Assembly: GCA_963744935.1 (NCBI GenBank)
Contig: CAVUVM010000001.1
Span: forward strand, 496,001 to 560,000
Reading direction: 5' to 3'
DNA length: 64,000 nt
From: Bog-473 sp963744935
Lineage (GTDB): Bacteria > Actinomycetota > Acidimicrobiia > Acidimicrobiales > RAAP-2
A program made the translations under genes and the position numbers. Shown here one piece after another: positions 38,389 to 47,279 of the stretch; the stretch's first letter is position 1; every line of letters starts with the position of its first letter. Under the pieces are notes generated by a model. That model worked only from the letters and a program-made list of their open reading frames with translations, had not been told where the DNA came from and ran no database searches.

Positions 38389-39249
38389 TCAAGACGCGTC
38401 GAGACGTGCCACCTGCTCGGAAGTCAGGACGAGGTCGGCCGCCGCCGCCGATGCGATGGCGGTCTCAGGGCGGCTGCTCCCCGGAATGGGAATCACCCGC
38501 GGGCCCTTGGCCAGCATCCAGGCCAGGGTGACCTGCTGGGGGCTGGCACCGACCTCCGTCGCCACCTCGGCGAAGGCGGCGTGGGTGCGCTCGATGTCGT
38601 CCGCACGCCCGATGCCCCCGAGCGGGCTCCAGGGGATGAAGGCGATGCCGAGCTTTTCGCAGTGCTCGAGCTCGCCCTCCGAGGAGCGAAAGCGCGGCGA
38701 GAACTGGTTCTGCACGCTCACGAGGCGGCCGCCGAGCACCCGTTGAGCCTCGTCGATCTGGGCCACCGTTGCGTTCGAGACCCCGGCCATGAGGATCTTG
38801 CCCTCATCGAGCAGGTCGGCCAGCGCGCCGACCGACTCGGCCCAGGGGACCTTGGGGTCGGGCCGGTGGTACTGGTAGAGCCCAATCGCGTCGACGCCAA
38901 GCCGCTTGAGAGAGGCCTCGCACGCCTCCTTCAGATAGGCCGGGTCGCCGTGCACTGTCCAGCTGCCGTCGCCGGGGCGCCGGTGCCCGCCCTTGGTGGC
39001 GACCAATACCTCGTCGGTCGGGCCACCGTACGCGGCCAGGGCCTCGGCGACGAGTTCCTCGCCGTGACCGTGCTCCTGCACGCTGAGCGCGTAGGCGTCG
39101 GCCGTGTCGATGATGGTGACCCCGGCGTCGAGCGAGGCGTGGATGGTGGCAATCGCCTGGCGGCGGTCGGGGCGCCCCTCGATGGAGAGTGGCATCTCGC
39201 CCAGCCCGATGGCGCTGACGGTCCGGTTGCCGATGGGACGCTGTTGCAT
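38389..39249 (-). CDS. Aldo/keto reductase
   Basis: A second NADPH-dependent aldo/keto reductase, 286 residues, of a different subgroup from the one at 13.4 kb. The tetrad appears as Asp and Tyr in IIDTADAYALS, Lys in VLVATKGGH and His in YQYHRPDP. The cofactor region includes FIPWSPLGGIGR and VIPIPGSSRPE. ATG 39249 is preceded by GGAGGTCCCC in the sense direction, a good ribosome site. Substrate is unknown. It stands 154 bases upstream of the pirin gene on the same strand, possibly the head of one transcription unit. Confidence 0.92.
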   Translation of the reverse strand: MQQRPIGNRTVSAIGLGEMPLSIEGRPDRRQAIATIHASLDAGVTIIDTADAYALSVQEHGHGEELVAEALAAYGGPTDEVLVATKGGHRRPGDGSWTVHGDPAYLKEACEASLKRLGVDAIGLYQYHRPDPKVPWAESVGALADLLDEGKILMAGVSNATVAQIDEAQRVLGGRLVSVQNQFSPRFRSSEGELEHCEKLGIAFIPWSPLGGIGRADDIERTHAAFAEVATEVGASPQQVTLAWMLAKGPRVIPIPGSSRPETAIASAAAADLVLTSEQVARLDAS

Positions 39250-39368
39250 GGGGACCTCCTGGTGGGTCGATCGGGCCGTGCCGCTGGGCTCGGCGACGTC
39301 GCGACGTTACCGGCGGTCCCGGGAGCGACGCACGGGGTCGTCCGGCGGAGGGCTCCGGTGACGATGGC

Positions 39369-39656
39369 TCAGGCGATGGTGTGGAACTCGATGCGGTAGA
39401 CCAAGGTGTCGTCGGCGATCGGTCCCGCATGCGCGGCACGGGCCCGCAGGGCCTCACGGCTCTCTTCGCCGGCGCGTTGGACGTCTGCCTCGGTGACGGC
39501 GGCGAACGGCACCTGCTCGATGCGGTCCACCTCGATGTCGACCAAGCCGACCCGGTAGCGCCCGCCGACTTTGGCGTGCGGTCGGCGCCAGAGCCGGAAG
39601 GTCACCGTGATGTCCCCGGCTGCGACGTCGTCGCGCAGCTCCTTGCTGAACTCCAC
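39369..39656 (-). CDS. ASCH-domain-like small protein
   Basis: This 95-residue protein resembles the ASCH/PUA-like beta-barrel domain, often an RNA-binding or RNA-modification module. Supporting segments are FSKELRDDVAAGDITVTFRLW, the GGRYRVGLVDIEVDRIEQV strand pair, and a final DTLVYRIEFH strand. Such single-domain proteins are usually cytoplasmic with unknown partners. ATG 39656 gives a complete domain. The assignment rests on pattern and size and is moderate. Confidence 0.7.
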   Translation of the reverse strand: MEFSKELRDDVAAGDITVTFRLWRRPHAKVGGRYRVGLVDIEVDRIEQVPFAAVTEADVQRAGEESREALRARAAHAGPIADDTLVYRIEFHTIA

Positions 39657-39733
39657 CGGCGTGACCCTACGGCAGCCCCTCCGCTGGTGTCAGCGCGGCA
39701 GCATCAGCGTTGGTGCGTCAGGGGCCGGCAACG

Positions 39734-40930
39734 TCAGTACTGCCACGCCCGCACCCAATCGATCTTCGTGGTCGCTGGCAACGGCGTCGTGCCGGGCTGG
39801 AACACGTCGTTGCCGTTGGTCCCGAGGGCCGCTGTGAACGCCACGAAGAACGGCTGGTCGAAGGGCGCAGGGGCCGTGTCCGGGTTGGTGACGTAGGTGT
39901 CCGTCGTGCACGGCACGCCGTTGAAATAGGTGGTGATGGTCGTGGGGGTCCACAACAGCGCGTATGTATTGAAGTGACCGGCCGTGGGGTCGCCGCCGAT
40001 GGAGCAGCCGGTGGGGGAGGTGGCATTGGGATCGGCGGCCGATCCGGGGTAGTGCAGCGCGGGCACGTCGTCGAGGGAATAGCTCGAGTAGAACTCGCCG
40101 TAGTCGATCTCGCCGCTGTCGGGCCACGGGCCGTAGAGCGTCTCGGCCTCGGGGTACAGCCACAGGGTCTCCTGGAGCCCGGGGACCGACGTGGGCGGCA
40201 TGGCGGCGCGCGCCTCGAAGTAGCCGTATTTCTGGCTGAAGAGCTGATAGGAGCTGATCATGCCGCCTTCGTAGGACGCATCGAAGCTCGACCCGCCCGG
40301 CTGCTGGCAGCTGGTGTCCGAGGGCACCTGGACAACGCTCAGGTTCAAGGTGCCGCCGGACTCCGAGATCGTGCTCGGACTGTCCACGTAGCAGACGGGC
40401 GACAGGAGGGGCCCGTTCTCGTACCCACTGGTATTCGTCAACACCGGCTGCCACGCGCTCGCGTTCAGTGAGGTCGCGTTGAACTCGTCGTCGAAGGTGC
40501 ACGTCCACGATCCGGCCGGGGCCGCGACGGGCGGCGAGGTCCCGGCGCAAGCACCCGTGCCGGTGCCGGCGTCACTCGATGGCGGCGGTGTCGTGGTGGT
40601 CGGCAAAGTCATCGCAGGGGGGACTGCCGTCGGTGTCGACGACGTGGTCGGAGTCGTCGCGGTCGTCGTACCGCAGGTGCCCAAGATCTGTTCGAGGACG
40701 TTGCAGTCCGGTGCCGGTGCCGGCGGCGACGTGGTCGTGGTGCTGCTCGCCGCTGCGCTCTGGGCGCCCTGTGTCTCGAGGCTGTCGTTCTGGTTGTCGA
40801 GACCGGCCATCCGCGGCGGAGTAGACCCCGGCGCGCCCACGACCAGCATGGCCATCGTGATGAAGAGCACCGCACCGAGTGATGCCCCGAACACTCGATG
40901 CAACCGGCGCCCGTGCTTCCATCCGGCCAT
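39734..40930 (-). CDS. Secreted glycoside hydrolase family 16 protein
   Basis: This 398-residue exported protein is a likely beta-glucanase/laminarinase-type GH16 enzyme. A signal peptide (GRRLHRVFGASLGAVLFITM...VVGAPGS, shortened) is followed by a Thr/Pro-rich linker with Thr runs to about residue 130. The catalytic jelly roll follows, opening with TCTFDDEFNATSLNASAW. The active-site motif is SGEIDYGEFY, fitting the ExDxxE form, in which the first Glu is the nucleophile and the last the acid/base. QKYGYFEARAAMP and FNTYALLWTPTTITTYFNG are also typical. Cysteines suggest disulfides outside the cell. Upstream 340 bases separate it from the divergent LuxR pseudogene. Confidence 0.93.
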   Translation of the reverse strand: MAGWKHGRRLHRVFGASLGAVLFITMAMLVVGAPGSTPPRMAGLDNQNDSLETQGAQSAAASSTTTTSPPAPAPDCNVLEQILGTCGTTTATTPTTSSTPTAVPPAMTLPTTTTPPPSSDAGTGTGACAGTSPPVAAPAGSWTCTFDDEFNATSLNASAWQPVLTNTSGYENGPLLSPVCYVDSPSTISESGGTLNLSVVQVPSDTSCQQPGGSSFDASYEGGMISSYQLFSQKYGYFEARAAMPPTSVPGLQETLWLYPEAETLYGPWPDSGEIDYGEFYSSYSLDDVPALHYPGSAADPNATSPTGCSIGGDPTAGHFNTYALLWTPTTITTYFNGVPCTTDTYVTNPDTAPAPFDQPFFVAFTAALGTNGNDVFQPGTTPLPATTKIDWVRAWQY

Positions 40931-41271
40931 CGTGCGCAGCCTCCCGAGTGCTCCGACAGTGGGTCGCCCTCCCTGTTGCTATTCCTTTGGGAACCACCGA
41001 AGAGGGCGAAACTTGTCCGGGAATTTCTCTCGTTGGGCAACCCCGGTGGTCGACGGCGAGCTTCATCGCTGCACACGGACCGGCCCCAGTGCCGGACGGG
41101 CTGGGACACGGATACTCAGTTGCGTGTGAGGTCGTCGCGGCAAAGCCGGCTCGAGGTCGCAGTCTCCTTCGGGAGCGATGTAGTCCGCGCGCGCACGGAG
41201 TTTCACGCGTCCGCGGGGTGTCAGTTTCGCTGAGCGGCGATACCGTGCCATGAGGAAGGAGGCAAGGGCGA
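40931..41271. other. 341-base divergent gap without a supported gene
   Basis: This gap separates the GH16 gene (minus) and the broken PAS-LuxR gene (plus). It must hold the GH16 promoter. AGGAGG at about 41257-41262 is a suitable ribosome site for GTG 41272. I found no RNA gene, repeat or clear promoter. Confidence 0.45.
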
Positions 41272-42469
41272 GTGCGCCCGGACCGACCTCGGAGGCGCAG
41301 CAATGACGCTTGCGATGCAACGAACCGGTGCCGCCCCAGCGTTGGGGCCCATCGGCGCGCGTCCTTCCGCCGATCCTCGTCATCGGACCTCGAACATGCA
41401 GTCTTGGCCTGTAATTTCGCTCCGGTTGTGTGGGACGCGCTACGCGGTTCGATCCACCTGGCGAACCAGGCTGCAGCGGAATTGCTCGGCGAACCGCTCA
41501 GCGCCCTCCCCGGTCGGAGGGTCTCGGATCTGATTGCACCACGCGACTCGGTGGAACGCGTGTTGACCGCGATCGGCTCGAGGGTGGTCGACGCCACCCG
41601 GACGGAACGGCAGATTCGCTCTCCTGAAGGGGGTTACCGAAATGTCCGCGTCTGGTCCAGAACCGTCGAGCTCGCGGAGACAAGGCTCGTCGTCTCCCTG
41701 ATCATCCTCTTGACCGAAACTGCTCGGCTTGGTCGCGATCGCGCGGCCCCTTGGCGCGACCTTGCTCCGATTGCGGTCGGCATCACCGACGGCGCCTGGC
41801 GCATCGAGTAGGTCAGCCGCGACATCCAATCCATAATCGGAACAGGCGGCGATGCATGGATTGGGCACTCGCTCTTGGACCTGGCCCATCCCGATGACGT
41901 GGCTGATCTACGCAGCTCGGGCGGCCGCGTCGTCGAGTCAGCGATGTCACGGCGGGTTTCGACTGCGTCGCTCGGACGGCTCGTGGGTCGAGGTCTGCTT
42001 GCTGACCGCCCCGCTCAAAGAGGACCGGCCCGTCCGTCATGCCTTCGCGCTGGTTGGCCCGCCGTCGCCCTCGCGGGGAGCAACGGAAGACCGGTTGGTC
42101 GAGCTCGAGCTGCGACTCCGCCACATTGATGCCGAGGTACGAGCGGCCGGTCTTCTCGGTGACAAGGCGTCGATGCCGCGTACAGAAGAGTTCCCCCAAC
42201 TCGCGCAACTTACGAGCCGCCAATGGGAAGTCCTTGTCAGGCTGTTGCAAGGTGACCGCGTCTCCACCATTGCACGCGACCTCTTTGTCGGCCAGAGCAC
42301 CGTCCGCAATCACCTGTCTGCGATCTTCCAATTGTTCGGCGTCCACTCGCAGGCGGAGCTGTTGGCGCTGCTTCGGGGAGGCGCGACAGCGCCCGTCGCT
42401 GAGCACGGCGACGCGCGGTGCCGGAGATCTGCGGGATTGAGAGCGGCATCTGAGAACTCAAAGTTGTGA
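41272..42469 (+). pseudogene. PAS-LuxR regulator, broken by a stop and a frameshift
   Basis: Two PAS-like regions and a LuxR helix-turn-helix can be read across three pieces. The first (APVVWDALRGSIHLANQAA to GITDGAWRIE) stops at TAG 41809-41811. Reading on in the same frame gives VSRDIQSIIGTGGDAWIG and LLDLAHPDDVADL, clearly the second PAS. Near 41935-41950 the frame shifts by one inserted base to FRLRRSDGSWVEVCLL. The end is the DNA-binding domain LTSRQWEVLVRLLQGDRVST with STVRNHLSAIFQLFGV. The TAG could be a TAC tyrosine codon changed by one base. A good ribosome site stands before GTG 41272 and another before ATG 41303. Two independent lesions favour a real pseudogene. Confidence 0.75.
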
Positions 42470-42632
42470 GGTAGTTGCGGTGAAATCGGTCGCCCTAAGG
42501 CACGCGTCGACGTCTCGCACCGCCTTCCCGGTGGCCGCCCAACCGGAAGTCAGAACCGCCACAAATGAGCAACAACCGCGAGAAGGTCAACGCCTGCTCG
42601 CCGTTCTGAGGGGTATCGACCTGCAGCTTCGA

Positions 42633-42662
42633 GCAGGGGGCTCATCGGCAGGGGGCTCATCG
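42633..42662. repeat. Perfect 15-nt tandem duplication
   Basis: GCAGGGGGCTCATCG occurs twice head to tail at 42633-42647 and 42648-42662, just upstream of a frameshifted exported-protein gene. It is in frame-neutral length. Confidence 0.85.
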
Positions 42663-42673
42663 GCTCCTGCTCA

Positions 42674-43607
42674 ATGAGGTCAGTTCGAACGGACAACAGC
42701 GAAAAAGGCAAACCCATCGCAAGGTGGGGGCGCAAAGTCACGGGGCCCCAAGGGCTAGCCGGACTACCGAACGGAGGACAGTACGGTTCCTCGGAAGTGC
42801 GGAGCACCAGTTCCGTCCGCGACGGCTCGAGACCAGCCATCACGCGGGGCTCGGTCTGAGCGACGTCGTCGGCTGCTCGGACGAGGTCTCCTCCTCGGTC
42901 TTGGCATCGCCTTTGCCGGGGTGTTGTCGGCAGTCGTCACCAACGCAGGTGGCGCAGTGGCTGCCGACGGCGACGCTGCGGCAGGGGCCAGCGCGACCGC
43001 GACTTCGCTGAGTCCGCTACTCAGCCCGGCGAACAGCCTCATCCCCGGCCCAGGACAGGTGGTGGGCGGTGCCGTCGACAGTGGCGCACATGTTGTCGGC
43101 GCCACTCCCATCGGTCCCGCACTCACACCGTTGTTCTCAACGCTCCAGTGGGTCGGCTCTTCGGTTTCCCCTCCTGATCTCGCGGTGCCACCCGAAATCG
43201 GTGTGACGCAGGGGACGTGGGGAACAACGACCACGACGACTATCGCTGGTGCCCCGCCGGGGAGTGGATCCCCGGCCGGCGGCGCAGGCTCGATCGGGAG
43301 TCCGCCCGTGATGTCAGTGGGCGCCGGGCTTCACGCCCGGCTGACGAGGCCCAACCCGTCCACCGCGTCGATGCCGAGCGGAGCTCCCGCGCGGCCGCCC
43401 GAGCGGCCGGTCCCCAGGGTGCCCACATTGTTCTCGTTGCTCGCGACCGCGGGTACGACAGGATCGCCGTCTTTCGGCCACGGATCTTCCGAGGGGATGC
43501 CCACGATGAGTGCGCTGTTGCCGTTACTCGTCGGTGGGCGCGCGCCCTTCGGAAGGAACAGATATGCCGCATGGCTCTTCGACGCCCGAGGACCTCCGCC
43601 CGGGTAA
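42674..43607 (+). CDS. Exported Ser/Pro/Thr-rich protein, N-terminus frameshifted
   Basis: The third-frame text from about 42843 reads ARSERRRRLLGRG then GLLLGLGIAFAGVLSAVVTN, a signal peptide or anchor, then AGGAVAADGD and a Ser/Pro/Gly-rich exported part with a Thr run near 43225-43245, ending FDARGPPPG at 43607. No start codon exists in that frame before the hydrophobic core. ATG 42674 in the second frame could supply the N-terminus if one base is inserted near 42840-42850. If the start is instead GTG 42921, the protein lacks most of its signal. The family is unknown. Composition resembles the other exported proteins of this region. Confidence 0.45.
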
Positions 43608-43665
43608 TCGTCCGGTTCAACCTCATGGAAGAAACCATGTCAATCGGACGAAAAGGAGAACACTC

Positions 43666-44520
43666 ATGTTGACACTATTTCGCCGTTTCCTCGTATTCGG
43701 CATCTTCGGATTGGGAGGCATCCTCTTGGGAGTCCTTCTCGCATCGGCAAACCCAGCGGCATCGACCAGCGCACCGACGAGTGCGTGTGTCACCGGATCC
43801 ACGGGTACTGGAACGAGTACCGGCACCGCGCAGGTCTCGTCTGGCGCCACCGGAACCGAAGCACCGGTGTATGCGGGTTCGGGCGCAAGCACCCCGGCAA
43901 CGGGAGGCACGGCGACCGGCACCTCAGTCACCGCATCGGGCGCGCCAACGAGCACTGGTTCAACCGGTGCTGGCTCAACCGCGACCACATCGGCCGGCGA
44001 CGGCTCGAGTGGAAGTGGCACCGCTGGCACCGGGCCGACCGGCTCTGCAGGCAACGGTTCCGCCGGCACCGGGTCGACCGGCTCCACCGGCACCGGCCCG
44101 CTGGTCAACGTCGACGCGCCTTCGTCGGTGGAGCAGGGTTCGTCTGGCGGGACCCAGTCTGCAGGGACACAACCGAGCGGCATCCTGGTGAACGTCGACG
44201 CGCCTTCGTCGGTGGAGCAGGGTTCGTCTGGCGCGAGCCAATCCGCAGCGTCACAGCCCAGCGGCACCCTGGTCAACGTCGACACGCCCACCTCGGTGGA
44301 CCCGGGCACGCCCAGCGGGATCGTGCCGACAGGCACCGGCTCGCCGCTCGACGTGAACCTGCCGGTGTCGGTGCCGACGATCAATCCCTCCCCAGGCATC
44401 TCGGGAGCTGGGTCATTGGTCAACGCCACTGCTCCCGTTGCGCTACCCAGTTCGGCCGACACCGCGGGAGCGGGCTCGTTGGTCAACATCGTCCCCGCCT
44501 CGGCGCTCACGAACGGCTGA
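43666..44520 (+). CDS. Exported Ser/Thr/Gly-rich protein with LVNVDAPSSV repeats
   Basis: ATG 43666 follows AAGGAG by seven bases. The 284-residue product starts with a signal peptide (LFRRFLVFGIFGLGGILLGV, then LLASANPAAS). About 110 residues of Ser/Thr/Gly low-complexity sequence follow. The C-terminal half is a set of decaying repeats: LVNVDAPSSVEQGSSG twice, LVNVDTPTSVDPG, LDVNLPVSVPT, LVNATAPVALPSS and LVNIVPASALTNG. Such repeated short beta-strand motifs separated by Ser/Gly spacers suggest a surface or matrix protein, but I know no family. A strong RNA hairpin lies 90 bases downstream. Confidence 0.72.
   Translation: MLTLFRRFLVFGIFGLGGILLGVLLASANPAASTSAPTSACVTGSTGTGTSTGTAQVSSGATGTEAPVYAGSGASTPATGGTATGTSVTASGAPTSTGSTGAGSTATTSAGDGSSGSGTAGTGPTGSAGNGSAGTGSTGSTGTGPLVNVDAPSSVEQGSSGGTQSAGTQPSGILVNVDAPSSVEQGSSGASQSAASQPSGTLVNVDTPTSVDPGTPSGIVPTGTGSPLDVNLPVSVPTINPSPGISGAGSLVNATAPVALPSSADTAGAGSLVNIVPASALTNG
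44101..44352 (+). repeat. Three 84-nt direct repeats
   Basis: Units begin at 44101, 44185 and 44269 with exactly 84-base spacing and encode 28 residues each, starting LVNVDAPSSV or LVNVDTPTSV. The first two are nearly identical at the DNA level; the third has diverged. Recent duplication is likely. Confidence 0.9.
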
Positions 44521-44609
44521 GCAGAGCGGGGGAGACTCGATCGCCGCTCTTTACCTGGCGAGAGGGTTTGAGCAGTGAGGCTCTTGGCGCAGCAGGAGCC
44601 TGAAGTGAT

Positions 44610-44654
44610 GCAGAACCAGGAGGCCGCCCGAAAGGGCGGGCTCCTGGCTTCTGC
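44610..44654 (+). terminator. Long GAAA-capped hairpin, probable terminator
   Basis: GCAGAACCAGGAGGCCGCCC at 44610-44629 pairs with the segment 44634-44654 around a GAAA loop (44630-44633). The stem is about 20 bp with one mismatch and one bulged C. No T-run follows. It lies between the repeat protein gene and the downstream SDR. A terminator or a structured RNA are both possible. Confidence 0.6.
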
Positions 44655-44762
44655 GACTGCTGACGTCACGTCGACGACTCGAACGGCTTGATCACCTGCG
44701 CTCCAAAGCGGGACCGGCTAGACCCTCCTTGTCGGCACAAGTTGCGGAAGGAGGAGGATCCA

Positions 44763-45602
44763 ATGATTGACCTCGGCTTGAATGGGAAGGGTGCCCTGGT
44801 ATCGGGTGCCGGCTCCATCCCTCAACGAGCCGGTCATGGTCGCAGCTGCGCTCTGAAGCTGGCGGAAGCGGGCGCGACCGTCGCGTGCATCGACATCGAC
44901 AGGGGTCGGGCCGAGGAAACCGCCGCGGAGATCGAAGAGAACGGAGGCACCGCGGTCCCCATCGTCGCCGACATGACTATTCCTGAAGACGTGGAACGGG
45001 CCGTCGACGAGGCCGTGGCCGGAGTCGGCTCGATCGACGTCTGCGTCGACATCATCGGTGGTGCTCGATGGGACAAGGCCGAGTCTTTCTCTGACCAAGA
45101 CTGGCAATGGACCATGCTGAACAATGTGACCCAGGTGTTCTATCTGTTCCAGGTCGTGGGCCGTCAGATGATCACGCAGGGTACGGGCGGCTCGATTGTG
45201 GCCCTGGCGTCCGTAGATGGGATCGCGGCTGCAGCCATGCACGCCCCCTACGGAGCCGCCAAGGCGGGGGTGATCTCACTCGCGAAGAGCTTCGCCCAGG
45301 AACTGGGACGCTACGGGATCCGGGTCAACACCGTGGCTCCCGGCAACGTCGGCGCAGGGAACGAGGGCTGGCCCGAAGGGCGGTGGGCGGTCGACTCGGT
45401 CAACCCCCTGGCTCCCCCGCGGACCCGCGACATCGGCAACGCGGTCCTGTTTTTGTGTTCGGCACTGGCTGAGCGGATCACTGGGCAGACCCTCGTGGTG
45501 GACGGTGGAGCCACCATCAGGGAACTGTGGGGTATGACTGAGGAGGCGTTACCCCGTTTTCAGTCCGGGCAATACGAAGGACCGGATCGCCTCGCCACAT
45601 AG
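44763..45602 (+). CDS. Short-chain dehydrogenase/reductase
   Basis: A classical SDR of 279 residues. ALVSGAGSIPQRAGHGRSCA is a slightly unusual cofactor loop (GxxxxxxGxG-like rather than TGxxxGIG). CIDIDRGRAEETAAEI suggests NAD binding. DIIGGARWD takes the place of the NNAG region. The catalytic Ser and YGAAK motif are in ALASVDGIAAAAMHAPYGAA and the following Lys. GQTLVVDGGATIREL ends the domain. GGAGGAGGATCC precedes ATG 44763, a very strong ribosome site. The substrate is unknown. It appears monocistronic between a hairpin and a membrane protein gene. Confidence 0.9.
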   Translation: MIDLGLNGKGALVSGAGSIPQRAGHGRSCALKLAEAGATVACIDIDRGRAEETAAEIEENGGTAVPIVADMTIPEDVERAVDEAVAGVGSIDVCVDIIGGARWDKAESFSDQDWQWTMLNNVTQVFYLFQVVGRQMITQGTGGSIVALASVDGIAAAAMHAPYGAAKAGVISLAKSFAQELGRYGIRVNTVAPGNVGAGNEGWPEGRWAVDSVNPLAPPRTRDIGNAVLFLCSALAERITGQTLVVDGGATIRELWGMTEEALPRFQSGQYEGPDRLAT

Positions 45603-45678
45603 TTTCGCCCGCAGGCAGTGACGAGAGTCGAGCGCAGCGGGCAGCCGAGGACTCGAGGGCATCGAGTACGTTGAACCG

Positions 45679-46635
45679 ATGACCGGCCGGTCCACGGTTC
45701 GATCGCCGATCAGCGCTCGATCGCTCCTGAACGGTGAGGCCGTCCTCTGGCCGTCGCTGGCGGTGGGGATCATCGTCGGCGCCGTCTCCTTCGCCCTGGG
45801 TCCAACCGGCGGGCGACTGGCCGTTTACGTCGCCCTCGCCAGCATGGCCACGTTCCTCTTCGGGGTCCTGCTGGCATTCACAATCGCCCGCACCCGGGAG
45901 CGGTTGCAGCTCCTCCAGGACACCATCAGTAGGAACAACGCCGCGCTCTTGTCCATCCATCAGATGGTCATGGTCTTCCCCGAGGAGGACCAGGTGCGCA
46001 TCCGGGCCCTGATCGACGGGCAACTGACTGCCGAGATCGACTACCGGCTGGTGGATCACTACCTGTCGACCCCGGCGCATCTGGCACTGGCCAACGCGAT
46101 CTACAACCTCAAGCCGCAGAACCAGGAACAGATCGGGGTGTACCGCGAGCTTCTGCGACTCTGCATCGAAGTCGGGTCCAACCGGGCGATCATCGAATCC
46201 ATCACCGGGCAATCACTCTCGGCGCTCGAATGGTCGGCACTGATCCTCCTGCTGCTGCTCTTGATCGCACTGATCGCAGTGATCCCCGGCGGGACACCCT
46301 TCGGCGCACTCGCCGCCGGCGTGATGGCGGGCACCCTGACCACGCTCATGATCCTGCTCCGCAAGCTCGATCAGCTGCGGTGGCACGAACGGGTGGCGAT
46401 CTGGGAGCCGGCCACCCGCCTGTTCCGGAGGATGAACCTCGATCCTTACGTTCCGAGACATGTGATCGACGCCGGGCGGTACCGACCGACAGGACGGATC
46501 CGGGCGGTCGACTATCCGGATCCGTATCCGGAGCGCTCGACCAAGATCGTCACCGTCGAATTCCGAGACGCCACAGGGGAGCTGTTGACCGGTAGCTCTT
46601 CCCCGGATCTGAAATCGGAGCCGCTCGGCGGGTAG
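45679..46635 (+). CDS. Hypothetical four-helix membrane protein
   Basis: I do not recognise this 318-residue protein. Two membrane helices lie near residues 22-44 and 46-68 (WPSLAVGIIVGAVSFAL and YVALASMATFLFGVLLAF), then a soluble helical region including TRERLQLLQDTISRNNAALL. Two more helices are near 178-197 and 202-222 (ILLLLLLIALIAVIPGG and AALAAGVMAGTLTTLMILL, approximately). A soluble C-terminus of about 90 residues follows. The layout with a large loop between two helix pairs resembles bestrophin- or DUF4239-like proteins, but similarity is only in topology. ATG 45679 is the first start. Confidence 0.65.
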   Translation: MTGRSTVRSPISARSLLNGEAVLWPSLAVGIIVGAVSFALGPTGGRLAVYVALASMATFLFGVLLAFTIARTRERLQLLQDTISRNNAALLSIHQMVMVFPEEDQVRIRALIDGQLTAEIDYRLVDHYLSTPAHLALANAIYNLKPQNQEQIGVYRELLRLCIEVGSNRAIIESITGQSLSALEWSALILLLLLLIALIAVIPGGTPFGALAAGVMAGTLTTLMILLRKLDQLRWHERVAIWEPATRLFRRMNLDPYVPRHVIDAGRYRPTGRIRAVDYPDPYPERSTKIVTVEFRDATGELLTGSSSPDLKSEPLGG

Positions 46636-46701
46636 GCGGGGACCGGAACCGTCTGACCGGATTGTCAGTGACGGCTGATACCTCGGCGGGTCCCTATGGG
46701 G

Positions 46702-47133
46702 TCAGTCGGCCTCGTGGGTGTCGACCACAAGGACCGAACAGGGCGCACCGTGCGCCACCGAGTTCGGAACGCTCCCGAGCACCCGGCGTGCTCCGGCCAT
46801 CCCTTTGTTTCCCACCACGATGAGATCGGCCCCTTCGTCTTCTGCCACCCGGATGATCACCTCTGCCGGACGACCCGAGGCCGGATGGATCTGCGACTCG
46901 AGCCCGCGTTCCTTGGCGATCAAGGCCAGTTCTTGGAGGAGCACATCAGCTGGATGCACCGTCTGCGTGTGGCGGAACTCCTCGGGCAGGTCCTGAACGC
47001 GCACCGAGTGTGGGGTATAAGCGGTCACGATGTGAAGTGTTCCGCCGGTCAACTTTGCGATGTCGGCAGCCACGATGACGGCCTGGCGGGCAGTGGACGA
47101 GTCGTCTGCCCCGACCACGACGGTATTGAACAT
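46702..47133 (-). CDS. Universal stress protein (UspA family)
   Basis: A single-domain, 143-residue UspA protein. MFNTVVVGADDSSTARQAV is the first strand and loop, and GNKGMAGARRVLGSVPNSV is the ATP-binding GxxGxxxxxxxxxGS(x)xxS-like motif, so it is of the nucleotide-binding type. Such proteins are commonly controlled by DevR in actinobacteria. I saw no convincing copy of the GGCC-type motif immediately upstream. It may respond to hypoxia or starvation. Convergent with the membrane protein gene. Confidence 0.9.
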   Translation of the reverse strand: MFNTVVVGADDSSTARQAVIVAADIAKLTGGTLHIVTAYTPHSVRVQDLPEEFRHTQTVHPADVLLQELALIAKERGLESQIHPASGRPAEVIIRVAEDEGADLIVVGNKGMAGARRVLGSVPNSVAHGAPCSVLVVDTHEAD

Positions 47134-47279
47134 GTGGCCTCCAGCTCGGGAAGTGCGTGACCATACGCCAGCGGGATCTCCCTAGTCAACGGGGGTATCG
47201 ATCTCGCGCAACGACGAGGCGGAGCGAACAGGAAACCTCCTGTGCGTATGGCAGCGGCCTGAGCCGAGTCTCTCCGTAT

